From assembly GCA_030144725.1 (NCBI GenBank), contig JASKMD010000014.1, forward strand, positions 7,466,284 to 7,530,283: 64,000 nt of DNA, in the 5' to 3' direction. The translations under genes were made by a program, and so were the position numbers. Within the stretch, counting starts at the first letter, position 1; each line of letters starts with the position of its first letter. Shown here one piece after another: positions 22,290 through 32,526 of this stretch. This DNA comes from Haematococcus lacustris. Lineage: Eukaryota > Chlorophyta > Chlorophyceae > Chlamydomonadales > Haematococcaceae. The notes beneath the pieces were generated by a model. It ran no database searches and was not told the DNA's origin. It worked only from the letters and a program-made list of their open reading frames with translations.

Positions 22290-22445
22290 CAGGTTGCCCA
22301 CTCCAGGTTGCCCGCTCCAGGCTGCCCGCTCCAGGCTGCCCGCTCCAGGCTGCCCGCTCCAGGCTGCCCGCTCCAGGCTGCCCGCTCCAGGCTGCCCGCT
22401 CCATGCTGCCCACTCCGGGCTGCCCGCTCCAGGCTGCCCGCTTCA
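22290..22445. repeat. 14-bp GCCCGCTCCAGGCT minisatellite
   Basis: About 11 head-to-tail copies with few substitutions. The 14-bp period gives the same 14-residue repeat in all three frames. Confidence 0.95.
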
Positions 22446-22599
22446 TGCTGCTACGCCAAGGGCTGCTGGGTGCCATTGGGTGGGGGAGAGGAGAGAAGAG
22501 GGGAGGAGGGGAGGAGGGGAGGAGGGTAGGTAGGTGGCAGACTCGGAAGTGGTGGTGGTGGGCTTGGGCAGGGAAGGGGGAAGGGGGAAGGGGGCAAGG

Positions 22600-23960
22600 G
22601 GCAGCAGTGTGACCATCAGACCTGCGGCAGCAAGAGGCATCCTTGCATTTAGGCTTGGCATTGGCGACCACTCATGTGCAGGGACTGGCCACTTACAGTT
22701 ATGCTCCATGTCACGACGTTGGGGGAGGGTACGGGGTACGAGGAGGGTACGGTCCTTGCTGGCTCCTTGTTGGTTGCTGCTAGGGAGGTGGTGGTGGAAG
22801 TGTGAGGGTAAGGTAGGGGAGGGGCTGCAGTGTAGCGCAGGAGGGGGGAAGCGGAGCGACACGGGTGAGTTTGTGGGTAAGGGGAAGGACAAGGGAAGGG
22901 TGTAAACATTAGACCTACAGCAAACAAGGGGCATGCTAGCCATCAGGCTTGGTACCAAGAGCCACAAATCTGCTTCATGCTGGCCACTCACCGTTTGCTG
23001 GGGTGGGGTGGGGTGGGGTGGGGTGGGGTGGGGTGGGGTGGGATGGGGTGGGGTGGGGTGGGGTGGGGTGAGGTGGGGTGGGGTGGGGTGGGGTGGGATA
23101 GGGGAGGGGTGGGGTGGGCAAGGGGTGGGCGTGTGACCGTCACACCTGCAAGCAACAAGGGGCGTGCTCACGGTAAGGCTGGGCAATGGGGGCCACTGAT
23201 GTGCAAGGGGCTGGCCACTCACTGTTATCTCCATGTGCCATTGCTGAATCCTTGCTGCCTCCTTGTTGGCTGCTGCTCCTCCCTCCTGGCTGTGCCTCCT
23301 GGCTGTGGGGGGCATGGGCCTCTTGGCCTTGGCCAACCACTTGCCTTGCCCATGCCTCCTGGCTGCCACTCCTGGCTGCCGCTCCTAGCTGCTGCTCCTG
23401 GCTGCCGCTCCTGGCTGCTCCTCTTGGCTGCTCCTCTTGGTTGCGCCTCCTGGGGAGTGGTGGGTCTGGCAGGTGGTGCCACCAAGGGTGAGGGTGAGGG
23501 TGAGGATGACAGTCACCAAGGGTGAGGGTGAGGGTGAGGATGAGGAGGAGGTGAGGAGGGGGTGGAGCGATGGTCGCACGATGAGCGCACAAGGGGGAGC
23601 CAAGGGGTTCAGCATGGCAGTTACACAGTCCTTACCTCCATGTTCCTCCTGGCCTGGGTAAGGGTGAGGGAGAGGAGGAGGAGGGGGGTGTGAGGGAAGG
23701 AGGTGAGGGGGAGGAGGTGAGGGGGAGGAGGGAGAAGAGGCATGGGAAAGAAGAGTGGAGTGGAGGGGAGGGGAGAGGGAGGGGAGGGGGCCTGTTGCTC
23801 CTTGCTGCCGCTCTGGCTGCTGAGCTGACCATCACACCTGCAGCAAACAAGGGGCGTGCTAGGATGAGGAGGAGGCCACTGATGAGGAGGAGGCCACTGA
23901 TGGGGAGGGTTAGGCTGGGTACAAGGGGTCACTTATGTGCGTGGGGCTAGCCACTCACTG
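22600..23960 (-). repeat. Four repeat units each containing an intron-like cassette
   Basis: On the minus strand, four related cassettes run from a GTGAGT/GTAAGT donor to a (C/T)AG acceptor: 22,696-22,622 (75 nt), 22,991-22,915 (77 nt), 23,222-23,146 (77 nt) and 23,958-23,838 (121 nt, with a small internal duplication). The conserved interior includes CCAGCCCCTGCACAT, TTGGTACCAAGCC and CCTTGTTTGCTGCAG. Sequence between cassettes is variable simple repeats (GGGGT, GAGGGT, GGA types). No protein role is claimed. Confidence 0.65.
22999..23096. repeat. (GGGGT)n array, imperfect
   Basis: About 19 copies of GGGGT with single substitutions, directly beside the second intron-like cassette. Confidence 0.95.
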
Positions 23961-24842
23961 CTTGCTCCATGCGGTCCCTTGATCATTCCTTAGGGGGAGG
24001 GAGAGGGGGAGTGGGGGATCTGGCAGGTGGTGGTGGGCAGTGTGGTAGGGAGGAGGGAGGAGGGAAGAGGGAGGAGGGAAGAGCGAGGAGGGAGGAGGGT
24101 ACGCTTTAACTCTTGTCCGCCGCCCTGGCTGCCGCTACTTGTTGCCGTTGTGGTTGCTGCTTCTGGCTGATGGAAGGTCGCCACTGCGCCTTGGCACCGA
24201 ACCTGCTCAAGCAACACATGGCACATGACACATGCCACGCTCCAACCTCGCGGTCGCACCTCAGAATCGCATCTATGCATCGCACCTTTGCAAGCTACCT
24301 TTGTGCCGTTCGCCCTCAACTCTGTGCTTGATCACAAATACCCTATTCCTTTCGCTGATCGCTAATGGCTGCGAGACCGAGCTGCATGCTGGCCTCTTGG
24401 CTGATGACTGATGGCTGCGAAGGCTAGCTGGCCCGCATTTCATGGCCGGCTGTGAGGCTGCGCATTTGGGCGCTGTTGATGTCGCTGCTGCTGAGTTTGG
24501 GATGGATGTGTCGCGTGTTGCGTGTTGCTGCATTACTGCGGGCTTTGCGAGGTCGACATGGTTTCCTCTCATGGCGCCTCGCGACCTCATGGCACACCAA
24601 CGGCATGCTTGGTGGCAGCTAGCGCAGATCCCAATACCAAGCCCGTCAGTTTTCGCGCTCTTGCATGCAAAACACATGCAGAAAGCGGGGTTGGCGAAAC
24701 CCTGCACAGCGTCTTTGAATCACTTAGGAGAAATCAACACAAGGAACGAAACCCTGCACAAGGTCGGCGAAACCCTGCACGAGGTCAGGGTTGACTTAGA
24801 AAAAGTCCATGCTTTGATCGAAACCCTGCACTAGGTTAGCAA
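23960..24842. other. No gene seen; GAAACCCTGCAC short repeats
   Basis: A purine-rich stretch (23,990-24,100) is followed by sequence without a convincing gene. The phrase GAAACCCTGCAC recurs at about 24,698, 24,748, 24,769 and 24,820. Confidence 0.5.
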
Positions 24843-25105
24843 CTTGACTTTGCACATGCTACCTACTAGGTTGTGCTTCTATTCTGATGCCTGACAACTC
24901 CTCATACTCAGAAATGTTAAAAAGTCACTTCAGTCAGTAAGCACCATCTCCCTTGGCCAAATTCGGGGTGAGGGCCAGGCTGATGGTCCAGTAGCTCCGC
25001 CATGACCAAGAATTTCACTTTGGCCCAAGAGAGTCTTCTCCAACACTAGGTCACAGCAGCCTACATGCCAAGTCTCAGACCTCAACTCGCAAGTTTGCCG
25101 AGCCA
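24843..25105 (+). repeat. Direct repeat flanking the large satellite, left copy
   Basis: Resembles 27,739-28,005 over about 260 bp with scattered substitutions. Shared landmarks in order: CTACTAGGTTG, CTCATACTCA, AAAAGTCACTT, CACTTTGGCCCAAGAGAGTC, TAGGTCACAGCAGC, CAGACCTCAACTC, AGCCAGCCAG. Confidence 0.8.
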
Positions 25106-25109
25106 GCCA

Positions 25110-27510
25110 GCCCCTGTGGGCCAGGACCCTGTGGTGAGGTGCCAGAACCCTGTGGTGTGGTGCCAGGACCCTGTGGTGTGGTGCCAGGACCCTGTGGTAT
25201 GGTGCCAGGACCCTGTGGGAGTGGTGCCAGGACCCTGTGTGCCAGAACCCTGTGGGTGTGCGGCAGAACCCTGTAGCGAAACGTCGCAGGACCCTGTAGG
25301 CGTGCGGCAGAACCCTGTAGCCAAACGTCGCAGGACCCTGTAGGCGTGCGGCAGAACCCTGTAGCCAAACGTCGCAGGACCCTGTAGGCGTGCGGCAGAA
25401 CCCTGTAGCCAAACGTCGCAGGACCCTGTAGGCGTGCGGCAGAACCCTGTAGCCAAACGTCGCAGGACCCTGTGGGTGTGCGGCAGAACCCTGTAGCCAA
25501 ACGTCGCAGGACCCTGTAGGCGTGCGGCAGAACCCTGTAGCCAAACGTCGCAGGACCCTGTGGGTGTGCGGCAGAACCCTGTAGCCAAACGTCGCAGGAC
25601 CCTGTAGGCGTGCGGCAGAACCCTGTAGCGAAACGTCGTAGGACCCTGTAGGCGTGCGGCAGAACCCTGTAGCAAAACGTCGCAGGACCCTGTAGGCGTG
25701 CGGCAGAACCCTGTAGCCAAACGTCGCAGGACCCTGTAGGCGTGCGGCTGAACCCTGTAGCCAAACGTCGCAGGACCCTGTAGGCGTGCGGCAGAACCCT
25801 GTAGCGAAACGTCGCAGGACCCTGTAGGCGTGCGGCAGAACCCTGTAGCCAAACGTCGCAGGACCCTGTGGGTGTGCGGCAGAACCCTGTAGCCAAACGT
25901 CGCAGGACCCTGTAGGCGTGCGGCAGAACCCTGTAGCCAAACGTCGCAGGACCCTGTAGGCGTGCGGCAGAACCCTGTAGCCAAACGTCGCAGGACCCTG
26001 TAGGCGTGCGGCTGAACCCTGTAGCCAAACGTCGCAGGACCCTGTGGGTGTGCGGCAGAACCCTGTAGCCAAACGTCGCAGGACCCTGTAGGCGTGCGGC
26101 AGAACCCTGTAGCCAAACGTCGCAGGACCCTGTAGGCGTGCGGCAGAACCCTGTAGCCAAACGTCGCAGGACCCTGTGGGTGTGCGGCAGAACCCTGTAG
26201 CCAAACGTCGCAGGACCCTGTAGGCGTGCGGCAGGACCCTGTAGCCAATCGTCGCAGGACCCTGTAGGCGTGCGGCAGGACCCTGTAGACTAACGTCGCA
26301 GGACCCTATGTGCCAGAACCCTGTAGCCAAACGTCGCAGGACCCTGTAGGCGTGCGGCAGAACCCTGTAGCCAAACGTCGCAGGACCCTGTAGGCGTGCG
26401 GCAGAACCCTGTAGCCAAACGTCGCAGGACCCTGTAGGCGTGCGGCAGAACCCTGTAGCCAAACGTCGCAGGACCCTGTAGGCGTGCGGCAGAACCCTGT
26501 AGCCAAACGTCGCAGGACCCTGTAGGCGTGCGGCAGAACCCTGTAGCCAAACGTCGCAGGACCCTGTAGGCGTGCGGCAGAACCCTGTAGCCAAACGTCG
26601 CAGGACCCTGTAGGCGTGCGGCAGGACCCTGTAGACAAACGTCGCAGGACCCTGTAGGCGTGCGCCAGGACCCTGTAGCCAAACGTCGCAGGACCCTGTA
26701 GACCTGTGTCGCAGGACCCTGTAGGCGTGCGGCAGGACCCTGTAGACCTGTGTCGCAGGACCCTGTAGGCGTGCGGCAGGACCCTGTAGACCTGTGTCGC
26801 AGGACCCTGTAGGCGTGCGGCAGGACCCTGTAGACGTGTGTCGTGAGACCCTGTAGGCGTGCGGCAGGACCCTGTAGACATCTGTCGTAGGACCCTGTAG
26901 CCGTGCGACAGAATCCTGTGACCTATGACTTTGTGGTGTGGTATCAGGACCCTGTGGTGTGGTGCCAGGACCCTGTGGGCCAGGACCCTGTGGTGAGGTG
27001 CCATGACCCTGTGGTGAGGTGCCAGGACCCTGTGGTGCCAGGACCCTGTGGTGTGGTGCCAGGACCCTGTGTGCCAGGACCCTGTGGTGAGGGACCAGGA
27101 CCCTGTGGTTCCAGGACCCTGTCATGTGGTACCAGGACCCTGTTGGCCAGGACCCTGTGGTGTGGTGCCAGGACCCTGTGGTGAGGTGCCAGGACCCTGT
27201 GGTGCCAGGACCCTGTGGTGAGGTGCCAGGACCCTGTGGGCCAGGACCCTGTGGTGAGGTGCCATGACCCTGTGGTGAGGTACCAGGACCCTGTGGTGCC
27301 AGAACCCTGTGGTGTGGTGCCAGGACCCTGTGTGCCAGAACCCTGTGGTCAGGTGCCAGGACCCTGTAGGTGTGCAGCAGGACCCTGTGGTGAGGTACCA
27401 GGACCCTGTGGTGCCAGAACCCTGTGGTGAGGGGCCAGGACCCTGTGAGCCAGAACCCTGTGGTGTGGTGCCAGGACCCTGTGTGGAAAGGCACTCATCG
27501 TAGGACCCTG
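25110..27510 (-). repeat. 44-bp satellite array, minus orientation
   Basis: About 30 regular dimers of 44 bp (25,265-26,660; plus-strand phrase GGACCCTGTAGGCGTGCGGC) with flanking less regular 21-24 bp units (GGACCCTGTGGTG). It has the same ACAGGGTYCT core as the array at 21,030 but opposite orientation. It ends in the perfect palindrome AGGACCCTGTACAGGGTCCT near 27,502. The very long open frames here are repeat artefacts. Confidence 0.95.
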
Positions 27511-27738
27511 TACAGGGTCCTGGCACACATGGTCGAAAGCATCCAAACGGGGTCAACAGGACCAACCACAAGCTATGTAGGAATCCTAACATGGTTCTAT
27601 CACATAGGGATGCAAGGAATGATTAAAACATCTACACTCATCAGGTACACAGGACCCTGCACCGGGTCCTACGACCATGGTGACGCTAGGAACCGGTACA
27701 GGGTCCTAGGACACGGGCCATAGCTCATCACTGGCTTG

Positions 27739-28005
27739 GACGTTTTGCATGCCACCTACTAGGTTGGGCAGCTGTAACCACCCTTTACAACCTCTCATAC
27801 TCACATTTCATGAAAAGTCACTTTGGTCACACGGTGCCAACTCCCTTAGCCAAAATCGGGGTCACAGCCCCATACCTGGCCCAGCAGCTCGACACCGAGT
27901 GAGAATTACACTTTGGCCCAAGAGAGTCTTGTCATCCCCTAGGTCACAGCAGCATACATACCAACTTTCAGACCTCAACTCTCAGGTTTTTTAAGCCAGC
28001 CAGGC
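27739..28005 (+). repeat. Direct repeat flanking the large satellite, right copy
   Basis: Partner of 24,843-25,105; see that entry for shared landmarks. Two more single copies of the ACAGGGTCCT core lie just before it (about 27,655 and 27,695). Confidence 0.8.
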
Positions 28006-28024
28006 CTTAATTTGCACGAGTGCT

Positions 28025-28325
28025 ATAGACAACATCTGCACAGCCAAGGCTCGAATGTAATAGTCGACATCTGTGCAGATGTCGTTGTCAGCAGCTGCAC
28101 AGATGTCCGTCAATACATCTGCACAGCCAAGCATTGAATGTAAAAGTCGACATCTGTGCAGATGTCGTCGTCAGCAGCTGCACAGATGTTGGTTGCGGTA
28201 TACGACATCTGTGCAGATGTCGACTTCCCGCAGCTGCACAGATGTCGACATCGCCTGCAGCTGTGTAGATGTCGACTAGCAGCAGCTGTGCAGATAAAGG
28301 ACAACCGACATCTGCACAGATTGCT
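28025..28325. repeat. Cluster of GACATCTGTGCAGATGTC palindromes
   Basis: Near-palindromic GACATCTGTGCAGATGTC and partial copies (CAGCTGCACAGATG, CATCTGCACAG) occur about ten times in 300 bp at irregular spacing. Neighbouring copies are in opposite orientations, so longer foldbacks are possible. Confidence 0.85.
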
Positions 28326-28855
28326 TGGTTAAGAAAGCCGCGGACCAACTGCGTCGCAACGGATGCACGGAGTTACGTAAGACTTGTACCGTTCGAACGG
28401 CCTTCTACTCCTCTTTCCAATGAGCTATGGTCGGTCCAATCGCGACCGGTCCTTGTTTATCGTGAGTGCTCCTGCACCGCACCCTCCTATCTAATATCGA
28501 GTGCGGCAGAGATTGCCCCAAAAGTTGTTTGCGGTTGGCCCTCAACCATCCATCATTACATCTAACCTCACATCATTACATCATGACTCTTAGCCTACAT
28601 CATTACATCACCACTTGTGGTCTTGCCAATCACTGCATGCATGGTATGGGCAAGGGCTCTGACTCTTGGGGGGCTGGTCTCAGGGTCGATACCTAACCCT
28701 AGAGGCTGAATAATGCTGGGCTCGGCAACATAGGCACGCTTTGTTGTCAGCGCATTTGCATAGCACTGTCGGGATAGCAAACGAGCTTGGGCTACATTGA
28801 GTTGTTCCTGCATGGGGGTGAAGGGGGCATGGGGGTTAAGGATGCATGGGGGAAG
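28326..28855. other. No gene seen
   Basis: A short ATCATTACATC repeat lies at 28,550-28,612. Nothing else supportable on either strand. Confidence 0.5.
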
Positions 28856-28861
28856 GCAGCT

Positions 28862-29246
28862 ACAGTACTGTAGGGGTCTACAAAACTGTAGACACCTACA
28901 GTACTGTAGACACCTACAGTACTGTAGACCTCTACAGTACTCAAGACCCCCATGAGTACTGTAGACCTCTACAGTACTCAAGACCCTAATGAGTACTGTA
29001 GACCTCTACAGTACTCAAGACATTCATGAGTACTGTAGACCTCTACAGTACTCAAGACCTCCATGAGTACTGTAGACCTCTACAGTACTCAAGACCTCCA
29101 TGAGTACTGTAGACCTCTACAGTACTCAAAGCATCCATGAGTACTGTAGACCTCTACAGTACTCAAGACCCCTATGAGTACTGTAGACCTCTACAGTACT
29201 CAAGACCCCCATGAGTACTGTAGACCTCTACAGTACTCAAGACCCC
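28862..29246. repeat. 37-bp hairpin array
   Basis: About nine tandem copies of a 37-bp unit. Each has 10-bp arms AGTACTGTAG and CTACAGTACT around a 4-base loop, then a linker such as CAAGACCCCCATG that varies slightly. Two shorter versions stand at the left end. Confidence 0.95.
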
Positions 29247-29254
29247 CATGCAGG

Positions 29255-29725
29255 AACAGCAGCAGGGGGGCAGCAGCAGCAGCAGCAGGGGGGCAGCAGC
29301 AGCAGCAGCAGGGGGGCAGCAGCAGCAGCAGCAGGGGGGCAGCAGCAGCAGCAGGGGGGCAGCAGCAGCAGGGGGGCAGCAGCAGCAGCAGGGGGGCAGC
29401 AGCAGCAGGGGGGCAGCAGCAGCAGGGGGGCAGCAGCAGCAGCAGCAGGGGGGCAGCAGCAGCAGCAGGGGGGCAGCAGCAGCAGCAGCAGGGGGGCAGC
29501 AGCAGCAGCAGCAGGGGGGCAGCAGCAGCAGCAGGGGGGCAGCAGCAGCAGCAGCAGGGGGGCAGCAGCAGCAGCAGGGGGGCAGCAGCAGCAGCAGGGG
29601 GGCAGCAGCAGCAGCAGGGGGGCAGCAGCAGCAGCAGCAGCAGCAGGGGGGCAGTAGCAGCAGTAGGGGGGCAGCAGCAGCAGCAGGGGCGCAGCAGCAG
29701 CAGCAGCAGTGGCAGCAGCAGCAGA
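29255..29725. repeat. (AGC)n-GGGGGG compound repeat
   Basis: Blocks of three to seven AGC triplets separated by runs of six G, about 20 blocks. Block length varies, so the frame shifts and all frames stay open. Confidence 0.97.
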
Positions 29726-29759
29726 TATAGTAGGGGCACTGTAGCACCTACCTACCTTT

Positions 29760-30060
29760 TGGCTGCTTGATGACTGCTGCTAGGAAGGGGGGGGGATTGG
29801 AAGAGTGAAGGCGGGGAGGGGGTAGATGTGGAAGGCGGGAGGTGGGAGCCAGGGAGGCGGGAGACGGGGAGGCGGGAGGCAGGGAGGCGGGAGGTGGGGA
29901 GGCGGGAGGCTCAACCGTGTTGGGTTGGGCGGGGGTGGGTTGGGTTGGGGGCATGGGTTGGGGTGGGTGGGGGCATGGGTGGGGGTGGGGGCGGGGGCGG
30001 GGGCGGGGGAGAATAAATTGGGAGGGGGTGGTTGTTTAGGGGAAAGGGAAGTGGAAGGGA
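29760..30060. other. Purine-rich simple sequence, no gene
   Basis: GGGAGGC-type units (29,830-29,910), then GGGTTGG and GGGGCG runs. No supportable gene. Confidence 0.6.
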
Positions 30061-30069
30061 GGTGCCCAC

Positions 30070-30690
30070 TAGACCTGCAACCAAGGGGCGCGCACGTGCG
30101 GTAGGGTGACCAGGCTGGGCACTGTGTTAGCTATCACCGTGGCCTTACCTTTGTGGTCGTCCTGGCCTCCTACCTGCTCACACCAGGCAACATATCCCAT
30201 GCGCCAGTGGGGTGGGACTGCGGTGGGGAGTGTAGGGTGTAGGGAAGGGAATGTGGGGTGAGGTGGGGGTTGCGATGCCACGTCAATCAAAGGGTGGGAG
30301 AGGGGAAGAGGAGGCTTGACAAGTATGGGAGGGGAGAGGGAGGGAGAGGGGGAAGGGAGGGGTGGGAAGAGGGTGGGTGGGGTGGGCTGGGCTGGGGAAG
30401 GGTGTGACGATCAATCCTGCAGCGGGACAAGGGGCATGCTAGCGGTTAAGGTGGGTACAGGGTGCCACATACCTGCACTCACCTTGTGCTGGGGTGTGGT
30501 GTATATGTGTGTGGGAGGAAGGGGAGGAAGGGGAGGGAAGGGAAGGGGAGGTCCATGGGGAGGGCGAGAGAAGTGGGGAGGGCATTGATAGTCTTAGGTG
30601 TATGCGCACAAGACCTGCGGCAACGGTGTGACGATTTGTCAACGGAAGCAAACATTGGACATGGGTACTGGATGCACTCACCATTAGAGT
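30070..30690 (-). repeat. Three further intron-like cassettes
   Basis: Minus-strand cassettes of the same family as 22.6-24.0 kb: 30,148-30,075 (74 nt, GTAAGG donor), 30,482-30,417 (66 nt) and 30,681-30,615 (67 nt). Each runs from donor to CAG acceptor. An eighth acceptor half without a donor lies near 32,235. Confidence 0.6.
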
Positions 30691-30750
30691 AGGGAGATGT
30701 AGAGCTGGCAGATGGAGGGGCAGGTGTAGCAGCCCTCCATTACAACCCAC

Positions 30751-32103
30751 CTGGGCTGGGCTGGGCTGGGCTGGGCTGGGCTGGGCTGGGCTGGGCTGGG
30801 CTGGGCTGGGCTGGGCTGGGCTGGGCTGGGCTGGGCTGGGCTGGGCTGGGCTGGGCTGGGCTGGGCTGGGCTGGGCTGGGCTGGGCTGGGCTGGGCTGGG
30901 CTGGGCTGGGCTGGGCTGGGCTGGGCTGGGCTGGGCTGGGCTGGGCTGGGCTGGGCTGGGCTGGGCTGGGCTGGGCTGGGCTGGGCTGGGCTGGGCTGGG
31001 CTGGGCTGGGCTGGGCTGGGCTGGGCTGGGCTGGGCTGGGCTGGGCTGGGCTGGGCTGGGCTGGGCTGGGCTGGGCTGGGCTGGGCTGGGCTGGGCTGGG
31101 CTGGGCTGGGCTGGGCTGGGCTGGGCTGGGCTGGGCTGGGCTGGGCTGGGCTGGGCTGGGCTGGGCTGGGCTGGGCTGGGCTGGGCTGGGCTGGGCTGGG
31201 CTGGGCTGGGCTGGGCTGGGCTGGGCTGGGCTGGGCTGGGCTGGGCTGGGCTGGGCTGGGCTGGGCTGGGCTGGGCTGGGCTGGGCTGGGCTGGGCTGGG
31301 CTGGGCTGGGCTGGGCTGGGCTGGGCTGGGCTGGGCTGGGCTGGGCTGGGCTGGGCTGGGCTGGGCTGGGCTGGGCTGGGCTGGGCTGGGCTGGGCTGGG
31401 CTGGGCTGGGCTGGGCTGGGCTGGGCTGGGCTGGGCTGGGCTGGGCTGGGCTGGGCTGGGCTGGGCTGGGCTGGGCTGGGCTGGGCTGGGCTGGGCTGGG
31501 CTGGGCTGGGCTGGGCTGGGCTGGGCTGGGCTGGGCTGGGCTGGGCTGGGCTGGGCTGGGCTGGGCTGGGCTGGGCTGGGCTGGGCTGGGCTGGGCTGGG
31601 CTGGGCTGGGCTGGGCTGGGCTGGGCTGGGCTGGGCTGGGCTGGGCTGGGCTGGGCTGGGCTGGGCTGGGCTGGGCTGGGCTGGGCTGGGCTGGGCTGGG
31701 CTGGGCTGGGCTGGGCTGGGCTGGGCTGGGCTGGGCTGGGCTGGGCTGGGCTGGGCTGGGCTGGGCTGGGCTGGGCTGGGCTGGGCTGGGCTGGGCTGGG
31801 CTGGGCTGGGCTGGGCTGGGCTGGGCTGGGCTGGGCTGGGCTGGGCTGGGCTGGGCTGGGCTGGGCTGGGCTGGGCTGGGCTGGGCTGGGCTGGGCTGGG
31901 CTGGGCTGGGCTGGGCTGGGCTGGGCTGGGCTGGGCTGGGCTGGGCTGGGCTGGGCTGGGCTGGGCTGGGCTGGGCTGGGCTGGGCTGGGCTGGGCTGGG
32001 CTGGGCTGGGCTGGGCTGGGCTGGGCTGGGCTGGGCTGGGCTGGGCTGGGCTGGGCTGGGCTGGGCTGGGCTGGGCTGGGCTGGGCTGGGCTGGGCTGGG
32101 CTG
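30751..32103. repeat. Perfect (CTGGG)n pentanucleotide array, 1.35 kb
   Basis: About 270 copies with no variant seen. The complementary strand (CCCAG)n is open in all three frames and gives spurious Pro/Ala/Gln/Ser proteins. A short GGT array follows at 32,152-32,180. Confidence 0.99.
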
Positions 32104-32325
32104 CAACACAAGGGAGGCAACAGTGGGAACGTTGTGAGAAGTTATGAAATGGTGGTGGTGGTGGTGGTGGTGGTGGTGGTGAGGGGGACTGGGAGGGGGT
32201 GGTGAACAAGGGGGGTACTAGGCGTGATTGTAAGACCTGCAGCAACCAGGTGTGGTAGCGGTTAGGCTGGATACTAAGGGCTATGCTGCGCAATGCTAGC
32301 TCCTTCTAAGCTCCACTCCTACAAA

Positions 32326-32415
32326 TTAATCCCTGCGTCCGTCCCTGCGTGTTGACCAACCTTGTCCGATCGGGCTGAAATTTTGATAGATGGTAGTTTG
32401 CAGAAAATAAAACAT
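32326..32415 (+). mobile_element. Left half of the 296-bp MITE family
   Basis: Matches 19,623-19,713 from TTAATCCCTGCGTCCGTCCC through GATAGATGGTAGTTTGCAG to about AAAACAT, then diverges; no right arm follows. It lies just upstream of the exon at 32,527. Confidence 0.85.
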
Positions 32416-32526
32416 AGTGTAGATAGATACGTGCAGAATGTGGTCAATGCATTTCCATTGTTTCAGATTCGCCTCTAGGTAGTTTTGTGCCACATGTTGC
32501 TTCTCTGTTGTGTGTCACGCTCGCAG

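Noticed and set aside
22443..23369. 308-residue minus-strand ORF with a repeated SGQPLAHQWPP-like phrase
   Set aside because: The repeat phrase is translation of the intron-like cassettes, including their splice sites, and the rest is simple repeat.
24930..27494. 854-residue ORF of repeated YRVLPHAYRVLRR-type units
   Set aside because: The 44-bp satellite is not a multiple of three and simply lacks stops; related frames on the same strand are equally open.
24843..28005. Possible LTR element with the 260-bp direct repeats as LTRs
   Set aside because: The repeats lack TG...CA ends and a primer site, and the interior is pure satellite with no coding sequence.
28862..29246. CRISPR-like array of regularly spaced palindromic repeats
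   Set aside because: Linkers are near-identical rather than unique spacers, no cas genes are present, and the genome is eukaryotic.
29172..29770. ORFs rich in Gln/Gly/Ser over the AGC-G6 repeat
   Set aside because: All six frames are similarly open; no flanking coding sequence supports any.
30439..32293. ORFs of 478-556 residues of Pro-Ala-Gln-Pro-Ser
   Set aside because: Artefact of the CTGGG array.
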